Part shown: positions 11,463-20,106 of the stretch, one piece after another
How the letters are laid out: each line of letters starts with the position of its first letter
Position numbering within the stretch: the first letter of the stretch is position 1
Origin: Syncephalastrum monosporum B8922
Lineage: Eukaryota > Mucoromycota > Mucoromycetes > Mucorales > Syncephalastraceae
Length of the DNA stretch: 64,000 nucleotides
Reading direction: 5' to 3'
Assembly: GCA_000697355.1 (NCBI GenBank)
Contig: JNEN01001262.1
Span: forward strand, 248,001 to 312,000
Notes under the pieces: model-generated
What the model was told of the DNA's origin: nothing
What the model saw: only the letters and a program-made list of their open reading frames with translations
Databases searched by the model: none
Translations under genes and position numbers: made by a program

Positions 11463-11762
11463 GGAAATACCTAAAACCTGGATGCTTCCATCAGACCTCC
11501 ACGAACGTGTCACACGAGGCACACATACCATACCATACACACATACACATACACATACGCATACACAGACGGATATGCGCAGTATACGCGATTGAGTTCT
11601 ATGGGGTGCTATAAACTCACACTCGTCCATTCGCACACGCACATACATATACACATATACACACACACATACTTTCACCGTCCAGTGTTTAAGCTCGCAT
11701 CATAACGACAAAGCGTAAGCCTATAGGATAGATAGGCTTTGTTTTATTGAGATGGTAGCTGT

Positions 11763-12314
11763 TTAGCGCAGACGGCGGGCCTCGCGCTCGGATTCCAACA
11801 GGCACAGGATATCGTTCTCGCGGACGGGACCCTTGACGTTACGGATGATGCTACGGTTGGTGTCGTCCATGAATTCAACGCGGACCTGGGTGACACCACC
11901 ACGGGAGCCGGTGCGGCCGAGAACCTTGATGACACGGGCGAGCTTAACGGGCTGCTTTTGAGCGTCCTATCATAGAGTAGATCATATGCCATGTCAGTCA
12001 TCCATCCCATACCAATCAAGCCCTTTTCCGCTCCCTGCTTCTCTCTCTCTCTCTCTCTCTATCTGGTTCTCCTTTTCTGCCGGCGGTGCTATCGACTCGG
12101 TCGTCCCATTCAGTTGTGTGGCTGAAATGGTCGATTGCCATGGTTGCATGTTGGACATGGAGTACTTTTCGTCGTTGTGTATGTATCTTTCTCTTTCTCT
12201 TTTCGTCGATCCAATCCTGGTGTGCATTCATCCATCCATCCATCCACGTCCTGATGCATCCATCCTCTGGCTCTCTTTCTCTCTCTTGACACCGCAGTGT
12301 AGGGTACGTACCAT
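11763..12314 (-). CDS. RPS28: 40S ribosomal protein eS28 (RPS28)
   Basis: A 68-residue protein once spliced: M + [12 protein letters not shown]..., then [24 protein letters not shown] and the C-terminal [10 protein letters not shown], all diagnostic of eS28 in the small-subunit head near the mRNA exit. Human eS28 is 69 residues, so length supports the model. Exon 2 is 11763-11966. The reading frame has no ATG before the DAQ segment. The only good solution is an ATG at 12312-12314 that is followed at once by a donor (GTACGT), giving a 345-nt intron 12311-11967 ending in AG. The intron contains a (CT)10 run. The start exon codes only Met. Confidence in the protein is very high and in the split start high. 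Confidence 0.95.
12041..12060. repeat. (CT)10 microsatellite inside eS28 intron
   Basis: A perfect 20-base CT run. It reads as AG repeats on the transcribed strand of the eS28 gene, within its single intron. Confidence 0.95.
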
Positions 12315-12862
12315 CTTAATTCAGTTAAGGAAGAGGGAGTTTGTAAGCTTCGCCTTCCACTGACCTTTTCGACCCTGCCACCCCAATTTCTAGCTCCGAA
12401 TTTCTTGCAATTGGGTTGCCTACTTTTTTGCTGCCACATTACATCTTTACTTTTGCAAGCTTTCGATTCAACGATACTGCCTGCCTTGGAGCATACTTGT
12501 ATGCTACAAATGTACCAATAAACTAGAATGAAAAGAGTTCAGGTTGACTATGTCATATTTGTATGTCATACGGGAATCCGTTTACGGTACGATAGTGTTC
12601 TCATAGTGTTCTATATACAATAAAGGTGTGTGCACACCACTTCTATTGAATTAGAAGACGCACCAATTGTATGGGGTACTTACTACTGGCGTAGGAAAAA
12701 ATACACACAATAAAAGAATGAAGTACTAGTTTACAAGGCGTGTATTTTGTGGAGGGAAAGAGTGGAAGTGATTACGTCTTTACAGCATGATACAATTCAC
12801 AAATTCAAAATACATAACATAGATAAAACCCAATGGAACTACAAAAAAGGGATTGGACCATC
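12315..12862. other. Intergenic: eS28 promoter
   Basis: This is the upstream region of the eS28 gene and the 3' flank of the FetB-like gene. It is AT-rich, with no open frame of note. I did not find a clear TATA box at a sensible distance. Confidence 0.5.
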
Positions 12863-14135
12863 TCAATGATGATACAGCAATGGTTGTCGCTCATCATCGT
12901 CGGACCATAACTTTTGGCGTGTCTGGTTACGCCGCAGGCAGGTGCATGTGGCAAGATACTTGGCCTGTTGCCAGATCCACTTGAATGCAGCAGCGATATC
13001 CCTCCAAAAGAATCCTTTGAGCTTGATAATGCGATCAGCACGCAGCCGATGATGACTATCAATCATGACATGCATTGCAACCTGTGGAATCAGAATGACG
13101 TCAATCTCTGTTTGAAATGCGTATTAGGATTGAAAGAAACTCACAGCAATCACGGACAGCACGGCCAGGCCGGAAGCGGCGGATATCATGAAGGAAATGA
13201 TCATCTGGTATCGCGCCGCGTTCATGATGGGCGCGCCACTCAAGATCTGACCGGTCATGGTGCCCGGAATCGTGATGAGACCAACGATAGACATGCGGTT
13301 GATGGTGGGCAGCATAGCGAGTCGCACGGCCTCGATGGCCACGGTGCGGCTGGCTTCGAACCGGGTGGCACCATATGCAAGATAGGTCTCGATCCTGCCC
13401 TGGTTGGTACCGACCTCTGTCAAAAATGAGTCGAGCGCGACCGCCATGGAGCCGGTTGTGATGCCGAGAAGGAGGCCGATGGTGGGGATGAAGACCTCGG
13501 CTTGCCAAAACGGCTTTTGGAGCATGGCCCAGCGGGTGCCGAGGATGCCAATCAGCAGAGTGGAGAAAGTAGTGGAGATAAAAACAGACATGAACTAAAA
13601 GAGCGTGTTCAGCCATGCGGACTATCGTATCGGGTCTATGTATGCATTACCATGCCATGCCAGGACCGTTCAGATTTGTCAAAGACGGTCTCCATGGTGC
13701 TCAGCATTATAAGAACAACTACGTAATATGAATGTCAGATCCGTCATGAGATGATGGACCTGCATACATGTCAAGAAGGCCACGTAGTATGGGCTGTGCA
13801 TGCTGAAGATGTATTGGAGAATATAGCCCTACGCGATGAATTTGAGCACGCGGCGATCCGGCAACGATCGAGAATATACCATGATGACGAGTTGGACGAG
13901 GCAACGAAACGAACTCACAAACAGGGGCCGTTCGAGTTTGAGTCCCATGAAGCCGGATATCGCGACTGGAACGAATTGAGGCGGACAGAGCGGGTTGTGT
14001 GCATGAGTGTGTCGCGACTCGAAACGGGATCCAGCAGCACTTACTGTTGACAAGGATAAAAGCGGAAGCGACAGCGACGTTGGCCCAGGTAAACTTGGCC
14101 TGGATACGGCCACCATCTTCACTGAGTTGCTCCAT
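12863..14135 (-). CDS. FetB/UPF0014 family membrane protein (ALS3-like ABC permease)
   Basis: About 310 residues in six or seven exons. It starts at ATG 14133-14135 (MEQLSEDGG, then a TM segment WANVAVASAFILVN), joins AISGFMGLKLERPLFVSSFR-CLVQLVIM, GYILQYIF and FVLIMLSTMETVFDKSE, and continues into the long exon 13591-13147. That exon contains IGLLLGITTGSMAVALD and the family signature region EVGTNQGRIETYLAYGATRFEASR. It ends with a soluble basic tail (stop 12863-12865). About seven TM helices are expected. UPF0014 proteins are permease subunits: bacterial FetB works with the ATPase FetA in metal homeostasis, and plant ALS3/STAR2 works with STAR1 in aluminium tolerance. No ATP-binding partner lies in the window. 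Substrate here is unknown; iron, aluminium or a sugar nucleotide would be guesses. Confidence 0.85.
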
Positions 14136-14153
14136 ACCAGGGAATGGACCAAG

Positions 14154-14178
14154 AGAGAGAGGGAGAGAGAGAGAGAGC
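14154..14178. repeat. GA-rich microsatellite upstream of the FetB-like start
   Basis: A GA run begins 19 bases upstream of the FetB-like ATG. On the coding strand it is a CT tract in the promoter or 5' leader position seen for many genes here. Confidence 0.85.
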
Positions 14179-14325
14179 GATAAAAAGGGCGGGCAGAGAA
14201 GAAGACGAAGAAGAAGAAAAATAGAACGAGAGATTGCCTGCTTTGCCGAAAAAGAACTGGAAACGCGAGGCGGCTATTGCGTAGGGCAGGGATCGGGGAT
14301 ATTTCTGTGCGTGTCTGAAACCTGC

Positions 14326-14565
14326 TTATTGTCTTTTGGTCAAACGACGCGTCTCGTTCGGTTGAGCCTGCGGAATATTCAGCTGCTCTTTCAAGGCGGT
14401 AATGACGGCTTCGTCGCTTTGGATGCCGTCGTCAGCTTCTGCCTCAAAGAGTCGCCATTGTAAGGAACCGACAGGACCCCGATGGACGAGCGTGATCGGG
14501 CGGTTGTCAATGTTAATGACGAGATCGTCTTGGAGATCAGTGCGCAATAAGTACTGTTTGGGCAT
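14326..14565 (-). CDS. Small hypothetical protein, 79 residues
   Basis: An open frame from ATG 14563-14565 (MPKQYLLRTDLQDDL) to the stop at 14326. The composition is that of a real folded small protein: hydrophobic strands (LVINIDNRPITLV), a Trp, an acidic patch (FEAEADDGIQSDE), then a helix ITALKEQLNI and a basic tail RRLTKRQ. I recognise no family. It lies 190 bases upstream of the FetB-like start on the same strand, so it could be an independent gene, the last exon of a gene whose first exon I could not find (a CT-rich stretch lies upstream), or part of the FetB leader. An acceptor-like CAAACAG inside its fourth codon leaves the spliced alternative open. Confidence 0.4.
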   Translation of the reverse strand: MPKQYLLRTDLQDDLVINIDNRPITLVHRGPVGSLQWRLFEAEADDGIQSDEAVITALKEQLNIPQAQPNETRRLTKRQ

Positions 14566-15015
14566 TTGAGACAGTAAAGGGCAGAAAATGAAAATACAAG
14601 GCAAAAATAAATGGACAACAATGAATCATATGGAAATGAAGGTGGTACAGACGACGGGAGAGAGTGTCCGAATGCCCTGCTGTGTGCTGTCATCCAATAT
14701 ATCCCACACTCACCTCACATACCCACCCACCCACATACAGACATACATACATACATACATACATACATAGAACATACGCACATCCTGCCCATTGACTGTA
14801 CCACGCCCCCACCCTTACTCAATCCAGCACTGATAGCCTCGCCTTCTTATTTTTACTTTCCTCTTTTTTCTTCTCTTTGTTTCTCTTCCCACTTTTCCAC
14901 TCTCTCCCACACCCTCTTCTCTCATCTCTTCCATCGACCACGGTCTTCTGACATTGCACGGTATGCTAATCTCGTGCAAAGTCTATTTCATATTAAATAT
15001 TTCGTCCTGATAGAA
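14566..15015. other. Intergenic between divergent genes, simple repeats
   Basis: Contains an ACAT repeat and a long pyrimidine-rich tract (about 14845-14935) just before the NDK-like gene start. No further gene was found. A minus-strand open stretch over the tract is purine-rich repeat composition and was not called. Confidence 0.5.
14741..14769. repeat. (ACAT)n tetranucleotide repeat
   Basis: Seven consecutive ACAT units, flanked by CCCA repeats. Confidence 0.9.
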
Positions 15016-16187
15016 ATGAGCCAGCAGCCAACCCGACAGCCGCGCACCCTCGCTGTCCTGACTGCGAGCGCAGCTGAGCAAAAGGATGATATCAAACAGC
15101 TCATCAAGGACGCTGGTTTGCGCCTTGTGCATGAAAAGAAGATCAACCTCGCGACCGACTTGTCTCTGATCAAGGAGCTCCAGCTGGATCACATGTAAGT
15201 TGGCTCGTTGCTAAGATATCCTAGGTATTCACAGCCCCATCATTTCTTTTCTTTCTCAGGAATCAGACAGAACCTGGCGTCCTGTTTGTTTTGGAGTCCA
15301 AGCAAGCCGTGCGCGATTGGTTGGCCATCGTGAAAAGGTATGCGATATGTTCAATAAAATAAATAAAAAAAAAGAAGGAACCAAGAAAGGGAGGGGGAGT
15401 TGGAGCCTAACCTTACCGTCTATTTTTCATGGGCAGCTTGAGAGAATCGTACGGCAAAGATGCAGTGCACGGAAGCGCTTCCGAGGCGGCAGCGAAACGA
15501 GAACTGGGTGTCCTCCAGCAACGCGCGGCTGCCCGAAAACGTGCGGCTGGCTCGGCCATCCCCAAGCCAGGCGCGTCTCCTCCCGCCAGCACCACCACCA
15601 CAGCCGCCTCGGCCCATTCTACCACCAAGGCTTCTACTACCGCCACGACGAAAACCAGAACCACAGCAGCAAAACAGGCCACTCGCAACACCGCCGCTCC
15701 TCCGAGTGCGCGCACACCTAATGCCCGCCGCGCACCTAAATTAGTCCGCAAGCCCCAGCCTGCAAAGGAGAAACCGACTCCACCCGCGCCGTCCAGCAAC
15801 TCGTCTTCGTCTGCATCGCAGCCTCTTGTTCAGCCGTCGGAGGAGGTCTCAGACAAGGAGAGTGAACACGATGCAGAAGTGGCGGCAGCAACCCATTATA
15901 CGCACAGCACAGCGTCGTCGTCGAGGGCAGCCACACCGCCCTCTACGCGTGCCTCGTTCTCTCCCAACAGCGTTGCTTCGCTGCCACGTCCAGAGACACC
16001 CGAGGTCGATCAGCTGCGTCACCGTTTCGAGAGCATGTCCGCTATGTCGAATGCAGCCATAGCGACACCTACGTCGTCGCCCCGACCACCGTTGACCGAG
16101 ATCAAAACCAAGCCGCCGGCTGGTTCCCGAGTGAAGAGCATGGTTGAGTTCTTCATGGACGAGAACCTGCACAAATGGGAGTTCTAA
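15016..16187 (+). CDS. Protein with shortened NDK-like domain and disordered tail
   Basis: 335 residues in three exons: 15016-15194, 15260-15337 and 15437-16187, with clean GT-AG borders. Residues about 10-110 follow a nucleoside diphosphate kinase fold pattern: TLAVLTASAAEQKDDIKQLI resembles the first strand and helix, LRLVHEKKINL the second strand, PGVLFVLESKQAVRDWLAIV the later strand and helix, and SLRESYGKDAVHGSASEAA the active-site loop with the catalytic-type His at residue 97. The Kpn-loop/helix region in between is missing, and the Lys-Pro-Asp of the first strand is replaced, so normal kinase activity is doubtful. Residues about 115-320 are Ala/Thr/Ser/Pro-rich and disordered. The protein ends in a conserved-looking FFMDENLHKWEF. 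The role is unknown. The NDK relation is inference from motif order. Confidence 0.7.
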
Positions 16188-16563
16188 CCTACACAACGTA
16201 CACGACTTCCAATCAATCACACCTACTCGCTCTTTCTCCCTCCCACCCATACACATACACACACGCACACACACACACACATACACACACAAAATTACAA
16301 AACTACAAAATCACACACATACCGTACATACCTTCATTGATCTCCCCGACCCGCTCCTTCTTTACCTCGTATCTCCTTTTCTCCCTTTGCTTTTTTTTTT
16401 CGCTATATTTTATTATGCGTCATTTTCTCTATTATGCCATATCGCTTTTTTATATTCTTCCCCATCACACATCATATACATATATACACACACACACACA
16501 CACAAACAGATAAAAAAAATAAAAAAATAAAGTAAAAAAAAATGCAGCAGTCGGACGTCATGT
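16188..16563. other. Intergenic between convergent genes, CA and T-rich repeats
   Basis: The 3' flanks of two convergent genes. It contains two CA-rich microsatellites (16251-16290 and 16486-16504) and T-rich tracts. No gene. Confidence 0.7.
16251..16290. repeat. CA-rich microsatellite
   Basis: An imperfect ACAC/ATACAC repeat in the 3' flank of the NDK-like gene. Confidence 0.85.
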
Positions 16564-17391
16564 TTACTGAGATGAAGAAGAGACTTGCTTGATGCGCTTG
16601 ACGAGGGACTGCAGCTGATCCTGACAGTCGGCGACGGTTGTCGTGAGTTTAGATTCCATATCAAGATGGTCTTGTAACCGGGTCTCGAGTGTCTTGAGCT
16701 CCCCCACCCATTGCGACTCGTTGGGCTGATCCGCCTTCAAGGCCTCAAGACTCTGCATGCGGTCTTGCTTAATTTGGTGGAGTGCACGGTCGAGTGCGTC
16801 TGTCTTTTGCTGGCACTGCTCCATCAGGTGCGTCGCGGTTTGCTGGAGCACTTCGAGGAGGGATTGATAAAGTTTCATTTGCTGCGCGTGCTGACGGTCG
16901 AGTGAGTCTCGGGTCGCCTTGAGTGCCTCTGTCTGGGCCCGGCTCTGTTCTGCGCGTGCCTCGGCCCGCTCGACTTCTTTTCGCAGCTCGCTCCGTTCCA
17001 TCATGTCTTTGGCTTTTTTGCCCTGCTCCGCTGCCGCCTCCTTCTGCACCTTGACCTGCGCCTCTGCATCCACGTTGGCTTTCTTCAACGCCTCCACGAG
17101 GGCCACCTTGCGGTCAATCTCCGCAAGGATCTCGGTGAGATCTTTGCGAAGGCCGTCATTGGCTTGTCGCATCGTGTCGAGTTCCTGAAGGTGAGTCTCC
17201 CGTGATTTTCGCACAATGTCGAGTTCTTGCGTTAATGCTGCCTTTTGTCGATCGAGAGCGTCGAGCTTCGCTTGCAGGCTCGGGAGCAGGTCGCGGCTGG
17301 CGCTCGGCTGAAGCGGTACATTCGGCTGGTCATCGAATCGAAACAAGTGGCCATAGTTGATTCGTGAGACGAGTTCTTCGTGGCTAGGCAT
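16564..17391 (-). CDS. Coiled-coil protein, 275 residues, unknown function
   Basis: An intronless frame from ATG 17389-17391. A short N-terminal segment (MPSHEELVSRINYGHLFRFDD) is followed from about residue 35 to the end by almost continuous heptad-type helix rich in Leu, Glu, Lys, Gln and Ala (LQAKLDALDRQKAALTQEL, RSELRKEVERAEARAEQ). No Pro breaks the helix between roughly residues 40 and 215. It ends with a basic, Ser-rich tail. No transmembrane segment, signal peptide or known catalytic motif is visible. The layout suits a structural or tethering protein; the short N-terminal block before the coil may be the partner-binding part. I do not recognise the family. The upstream sequence is purine-rich on the plus strand, giving the CT-rich tract usual before starts here. 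Confidence 0.75.
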   Translation of the reverse strand: MPSHEELVSRINYGHLFRFDDQPNVPLQPSASRDLLPSLQAKLDALDRQKAALTQELDIVRKSRETHLQELDTMRQANDGLRKDLTEILAEIDRKVALVEALKKANVDAEAQVKVQKEAAAEQGKKAKDMMERSELRKEVERAEARAEQSRAQTEALKATRDSLDRQHAQQMKLYQSLLEVLQQTATHLMEQCQQKTDALDRALHQIKQDRMQSLEALKADQPNESQWVGELKTLETRLQDHLDMESKLTTTVADCQDQLQSLVKRIKQVSSSSQ

Positions 17392-19440
17392 GGTATATTA
17401 ACGATGGGTATTCGTGTGTTTGTTTATGTAACGTGTCTGTGCTGAGAAGAATAGAAACAGAAATGTAAAAAAAAAGGTAAAAAGGTCGAAACGCAAAAGG
17501 AAAGGGAAGACAACTTTTTTTCGGTGAAGTGGCAAGTTCAGAACCGCCTACAGACAGGTCCCACGTGGTTGGCAAATCATGCAAACTTTCCAAATTGCTG
17601 AAGCGAGATCTATGTCCAAATATGACTCCAATATCTTCATTTCAACCACCTCCTTCTCTTTCGTCTCTCTTTTTGCATAGGGGCTTCAATTCAGATCCAT
17701 TATGAAACACTCAAGTATGATAAAACACAGTGTACCTAACATTGTCGTTCGTATGATCAAAAAGAAGAAATTTATCCGTTCTTTCCACACTAGATCTTAC
17801 TTTCGTGCTTTTTACCATAGTATATAAGCAGCAAACTTCTCCTTTCTCATGTTTCAGTTCATGAAGGATGCGACAATATCAGTAGCAGAAAATATGAATT
17901 GTACCTTATAAGCATCCATCTGATTTGGTATACTATAGTAGATATTCAATATAGAAGAAAGTGTAAAAACTGGTTATGTGAATAGACATCAGGTAACTTG
18001 TTGTATACATAGTAAGGGCGACAGGCATGAACAAATCTAGGGAGCGTGCCTTGATGAATAAAGCGGTGCGTAAGACCGTACCTCACTTGAGGATATGAAA
18101 CATCTAGGACTGTCAGTCAAGTCAAAAAAGGGAGCTAGCTTTTATTTGCCTTATTACAGATTGCTTGTGCATACATATTACAAGCAAACGGAGGATATAA
18201 CCCGTCCCACTTAAGCTTTGAAGCGTTCAGTTGTATTAAAGCCAAGTGTGCACGCATGCATATTTGACAGGAAATGGAAGAAACATATACTACATCTATC
18301 TGAAAATACTTTACAAATGATTTGATGGTGTCAATTTTGCTTCATGTCTACAGTAAGTTATTTCCGTTGCGACTTTTCGGCCGGCGGGGAGGGTTGTACA
18401 TGTACAATCCAGTCCAGTCTTGATTGATTCTTTTTGAGGGGAAGTTTATCCGAGCTGATCTGCTTTCTTCCTCTTTATACCATGATGCACCCGTACCATC
18501 TCACCCCAAGATGTTTCCCGATTTAAGATCAAGAGGAACTATCCACTTTTCCAGCCCCTTCATGCAATTAGTTGCTGTCGAAGCTTAAAATACAAATGTC
18601 TCCTATGCTTTTGAAGGCACGTCTCCAGGTTCCTTCAGTAATAAGCTTTTCTACTGCTTCTGGCCAGTCAACTGAAACCCATATTGCAACGGATATTCGT
18701 ACCTTTCGCCAAGTAGTAGATAGGTCAGGTTATGTGGCCTCGATGACGATACGGAGAAGGCGATGGAGTCGCAAATAGATTGCGTGCCAGGCGTCTGTAT
18801 GAGTCGTCATTAATAAGGCCCAAATTGTATTGCTACGTGCATTACGACAATTAAGATCGAGAAAGACTTTATTGGGGCCAGATATGACAACTGAAAGTAT
18901 TTTTCAATGGCTAGGCAAGGAGATCGATGGCAGTTGACCCATGGCCCTCCGACTCCAAAAAGAGACTTTTTCGCCATGCTGCCGCAACGATGGAACCAAG
19001 CACTGTCACCGGCCAACCTAAATACTGAACGACATAAGATTTACATACACTGTTTCCAATATATACGGAATATCACTATGTGTACGCGCAGTTAAAAACA
19101 TTTTATGATTCTGCTGAATTTTTGGCTCAACATGCTAGTTCGAGTTGAGACATTCGATTCAGATAACCGTATTTCTTGGTTTTGTGCAGTATCCTCAAAA
19201 GACCAGGGATTATGGTAAAGATAGCTAGGGCTGAGCATTGATTTATGTCATCAGGTTCCCTGTTTTGGCACCAGGACTTGCCGCCTTTTTACAGTATTTG
19301 CTTGCTGAGGCCACATGGGGCTGCTGAATCCCACGCAGCAAATAAACCCCTGTTCGCCAAACGTGACATGTATATATAGGTACGAGCCAAAAGTATGTCG
19401 AGGCAGTAGTACTCAGCGACTCATCCTTGATTTACTCAAC
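17392..19440. other. Gene-poor gap of about 2 kb
   Basis: AT-rich sequence with frequent stops on all frames. The longest open frame (about 68 codons near 18572-18778) has no splice context or recognisable motif. I found no tRNA-like cloverleaf, terminal repeat or transposase fragment. The last part serves as promoter of the small secreted peptide gene. Confidence 0.55.
19371..19380 (+). promoter_or_regulatory. TATA box of the secreted-peptide gene
   Basis: TATATATAGG ends 60 bases before the ATG at 19441. That distance fits a core promoter with a short leader. Most other genes in the window lack so clear a TATA element. Confidence 0.6.
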
Positions 19441-19710
19441 ATGATGCTAAAGACTGTTCTCCTTCTACTCCTCGTTTGCACCGTCGCCATGGTCAGTGCC
19501 GATGACGTCTGGTGCAGCTCCCGCAGATCATGCAGCCTGCCTGGCAACGGCCGGACTCGCGAATGCGGTCGCCGCGCCGGTTTCAGAGACCGCGACTACT
19601 CCTACAACAGGCGCTACTGGAGTCTTCACCGCCTTTCGTCGGGCGATTACAGCCGTTTCAGCAGATGCTGCAACAATGGCCGCCACCAGAAAGCATGCCG
19701 CCGTCGCTGA
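19441..19710 (+). CDS. Small secreted, strongly basic, six-cysteine peptide
   Basis: An intronless frame of 89 residues. The N-terminus (MMLKTVLLLLLVCTVAMVSA) is a textbook signal peptide with likely cleavage after SA. The mature part, about 69 residues, carries six Cys in the order C-C-C-CC-C (WCSSRRSCS, ECGRR, RCCNN, KACRRR), 17 Arg and one Lys against six acidic residues, and several Tyr/Trp. Those features are typical of secreted cysteine-stabilised cationic peptides such as antimicrobial or effector-like peptides. The Cys spacing does not match a family I can name, and function is inference only. A TATA box at 19371 and isolation in a gene-poor stretch suggest separately regulated, possibly strongly inducible expression. 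Alternative frames over the same DNA are open but lack a signal peptide with matching context. Confidence 0.72.
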   Translation: MMLKTVLLLLLVCTVAMVSADDVWCSSRRSCSLPGNGRTRECGRRAGFRDRDYSYNRRYWSLHRLSSGDYSRFSRCCNNGRHQKACRRR

Positions 19711-20106
19711 GCTTCTTTCGTGCCCTCCTTGGCCATCCTACGCGACACGCTGTAAATTAGAAAGATTTTTCTAGATGTATCATTTAAAATATGACATATG
19801 ACATGAACATTAAAATAGAAATGTGAACTGGGCGGGCGTTGTTGAGGGTGAAGAGAAAAGGGCAGGGAAGAAGGCAGAAAAGGTGGACCCAATCTCGGAT
19901 CTCTCCACCGAAACCGCAGAAAAACCCCGCTCTCTGAAGCACAAAAGACAGGCAGGCAGCTCACAGAAATGCGTACTTGGAATAGAGAGAGGACCCGAGC
20001 GCGAGATGCCGCGTCCTTCTTTTCTCGACTCAGCTTTTTCTTTCCTTTTTTTTTTCTTTTTTCTTTTCTGTTTTCCTCCCTTCTTCAAACTTCCTCATTA
20101 ACCTCA
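19711..20106. other. Intergenic: peptide 3' flank and kinase promoter
   Basis: Ends in a long T/C-rich tract (about 20018-20095) directly before the kinase ATG, the recurring promoter signature of this region. Open frames on both strands here are low-complexity Lys/Glu or Phe/Ser readings of that tract. Confidence 0.6.

Larger units (their letters stand above)
11144..11762. other. Intergenic: LRR gene promoter and eS28 3' flank
   Basis: The stretch holds a GA microsatellite, a 24-base A tract and several degenerate CATACA repeats. The GA run lies about 130 bases upstream of the LRR start, so on the sense strand it is a CT-rich promoter-type tract. Confidence 0.6.

Noticed and set aside
14611..14769. 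Plus-strand frame before the NDK-like start containing ACAT repeat
   Set aside because: Reads into microsatellite and T/C tract; the NDK-like ATG at 15016 gives a protein start consistent with the domain.
15849..16292. 147-codon minus-strand frame across the NDK-like gene tail
   Set aside because: Complement of a low-complexity coding exon; no motif.
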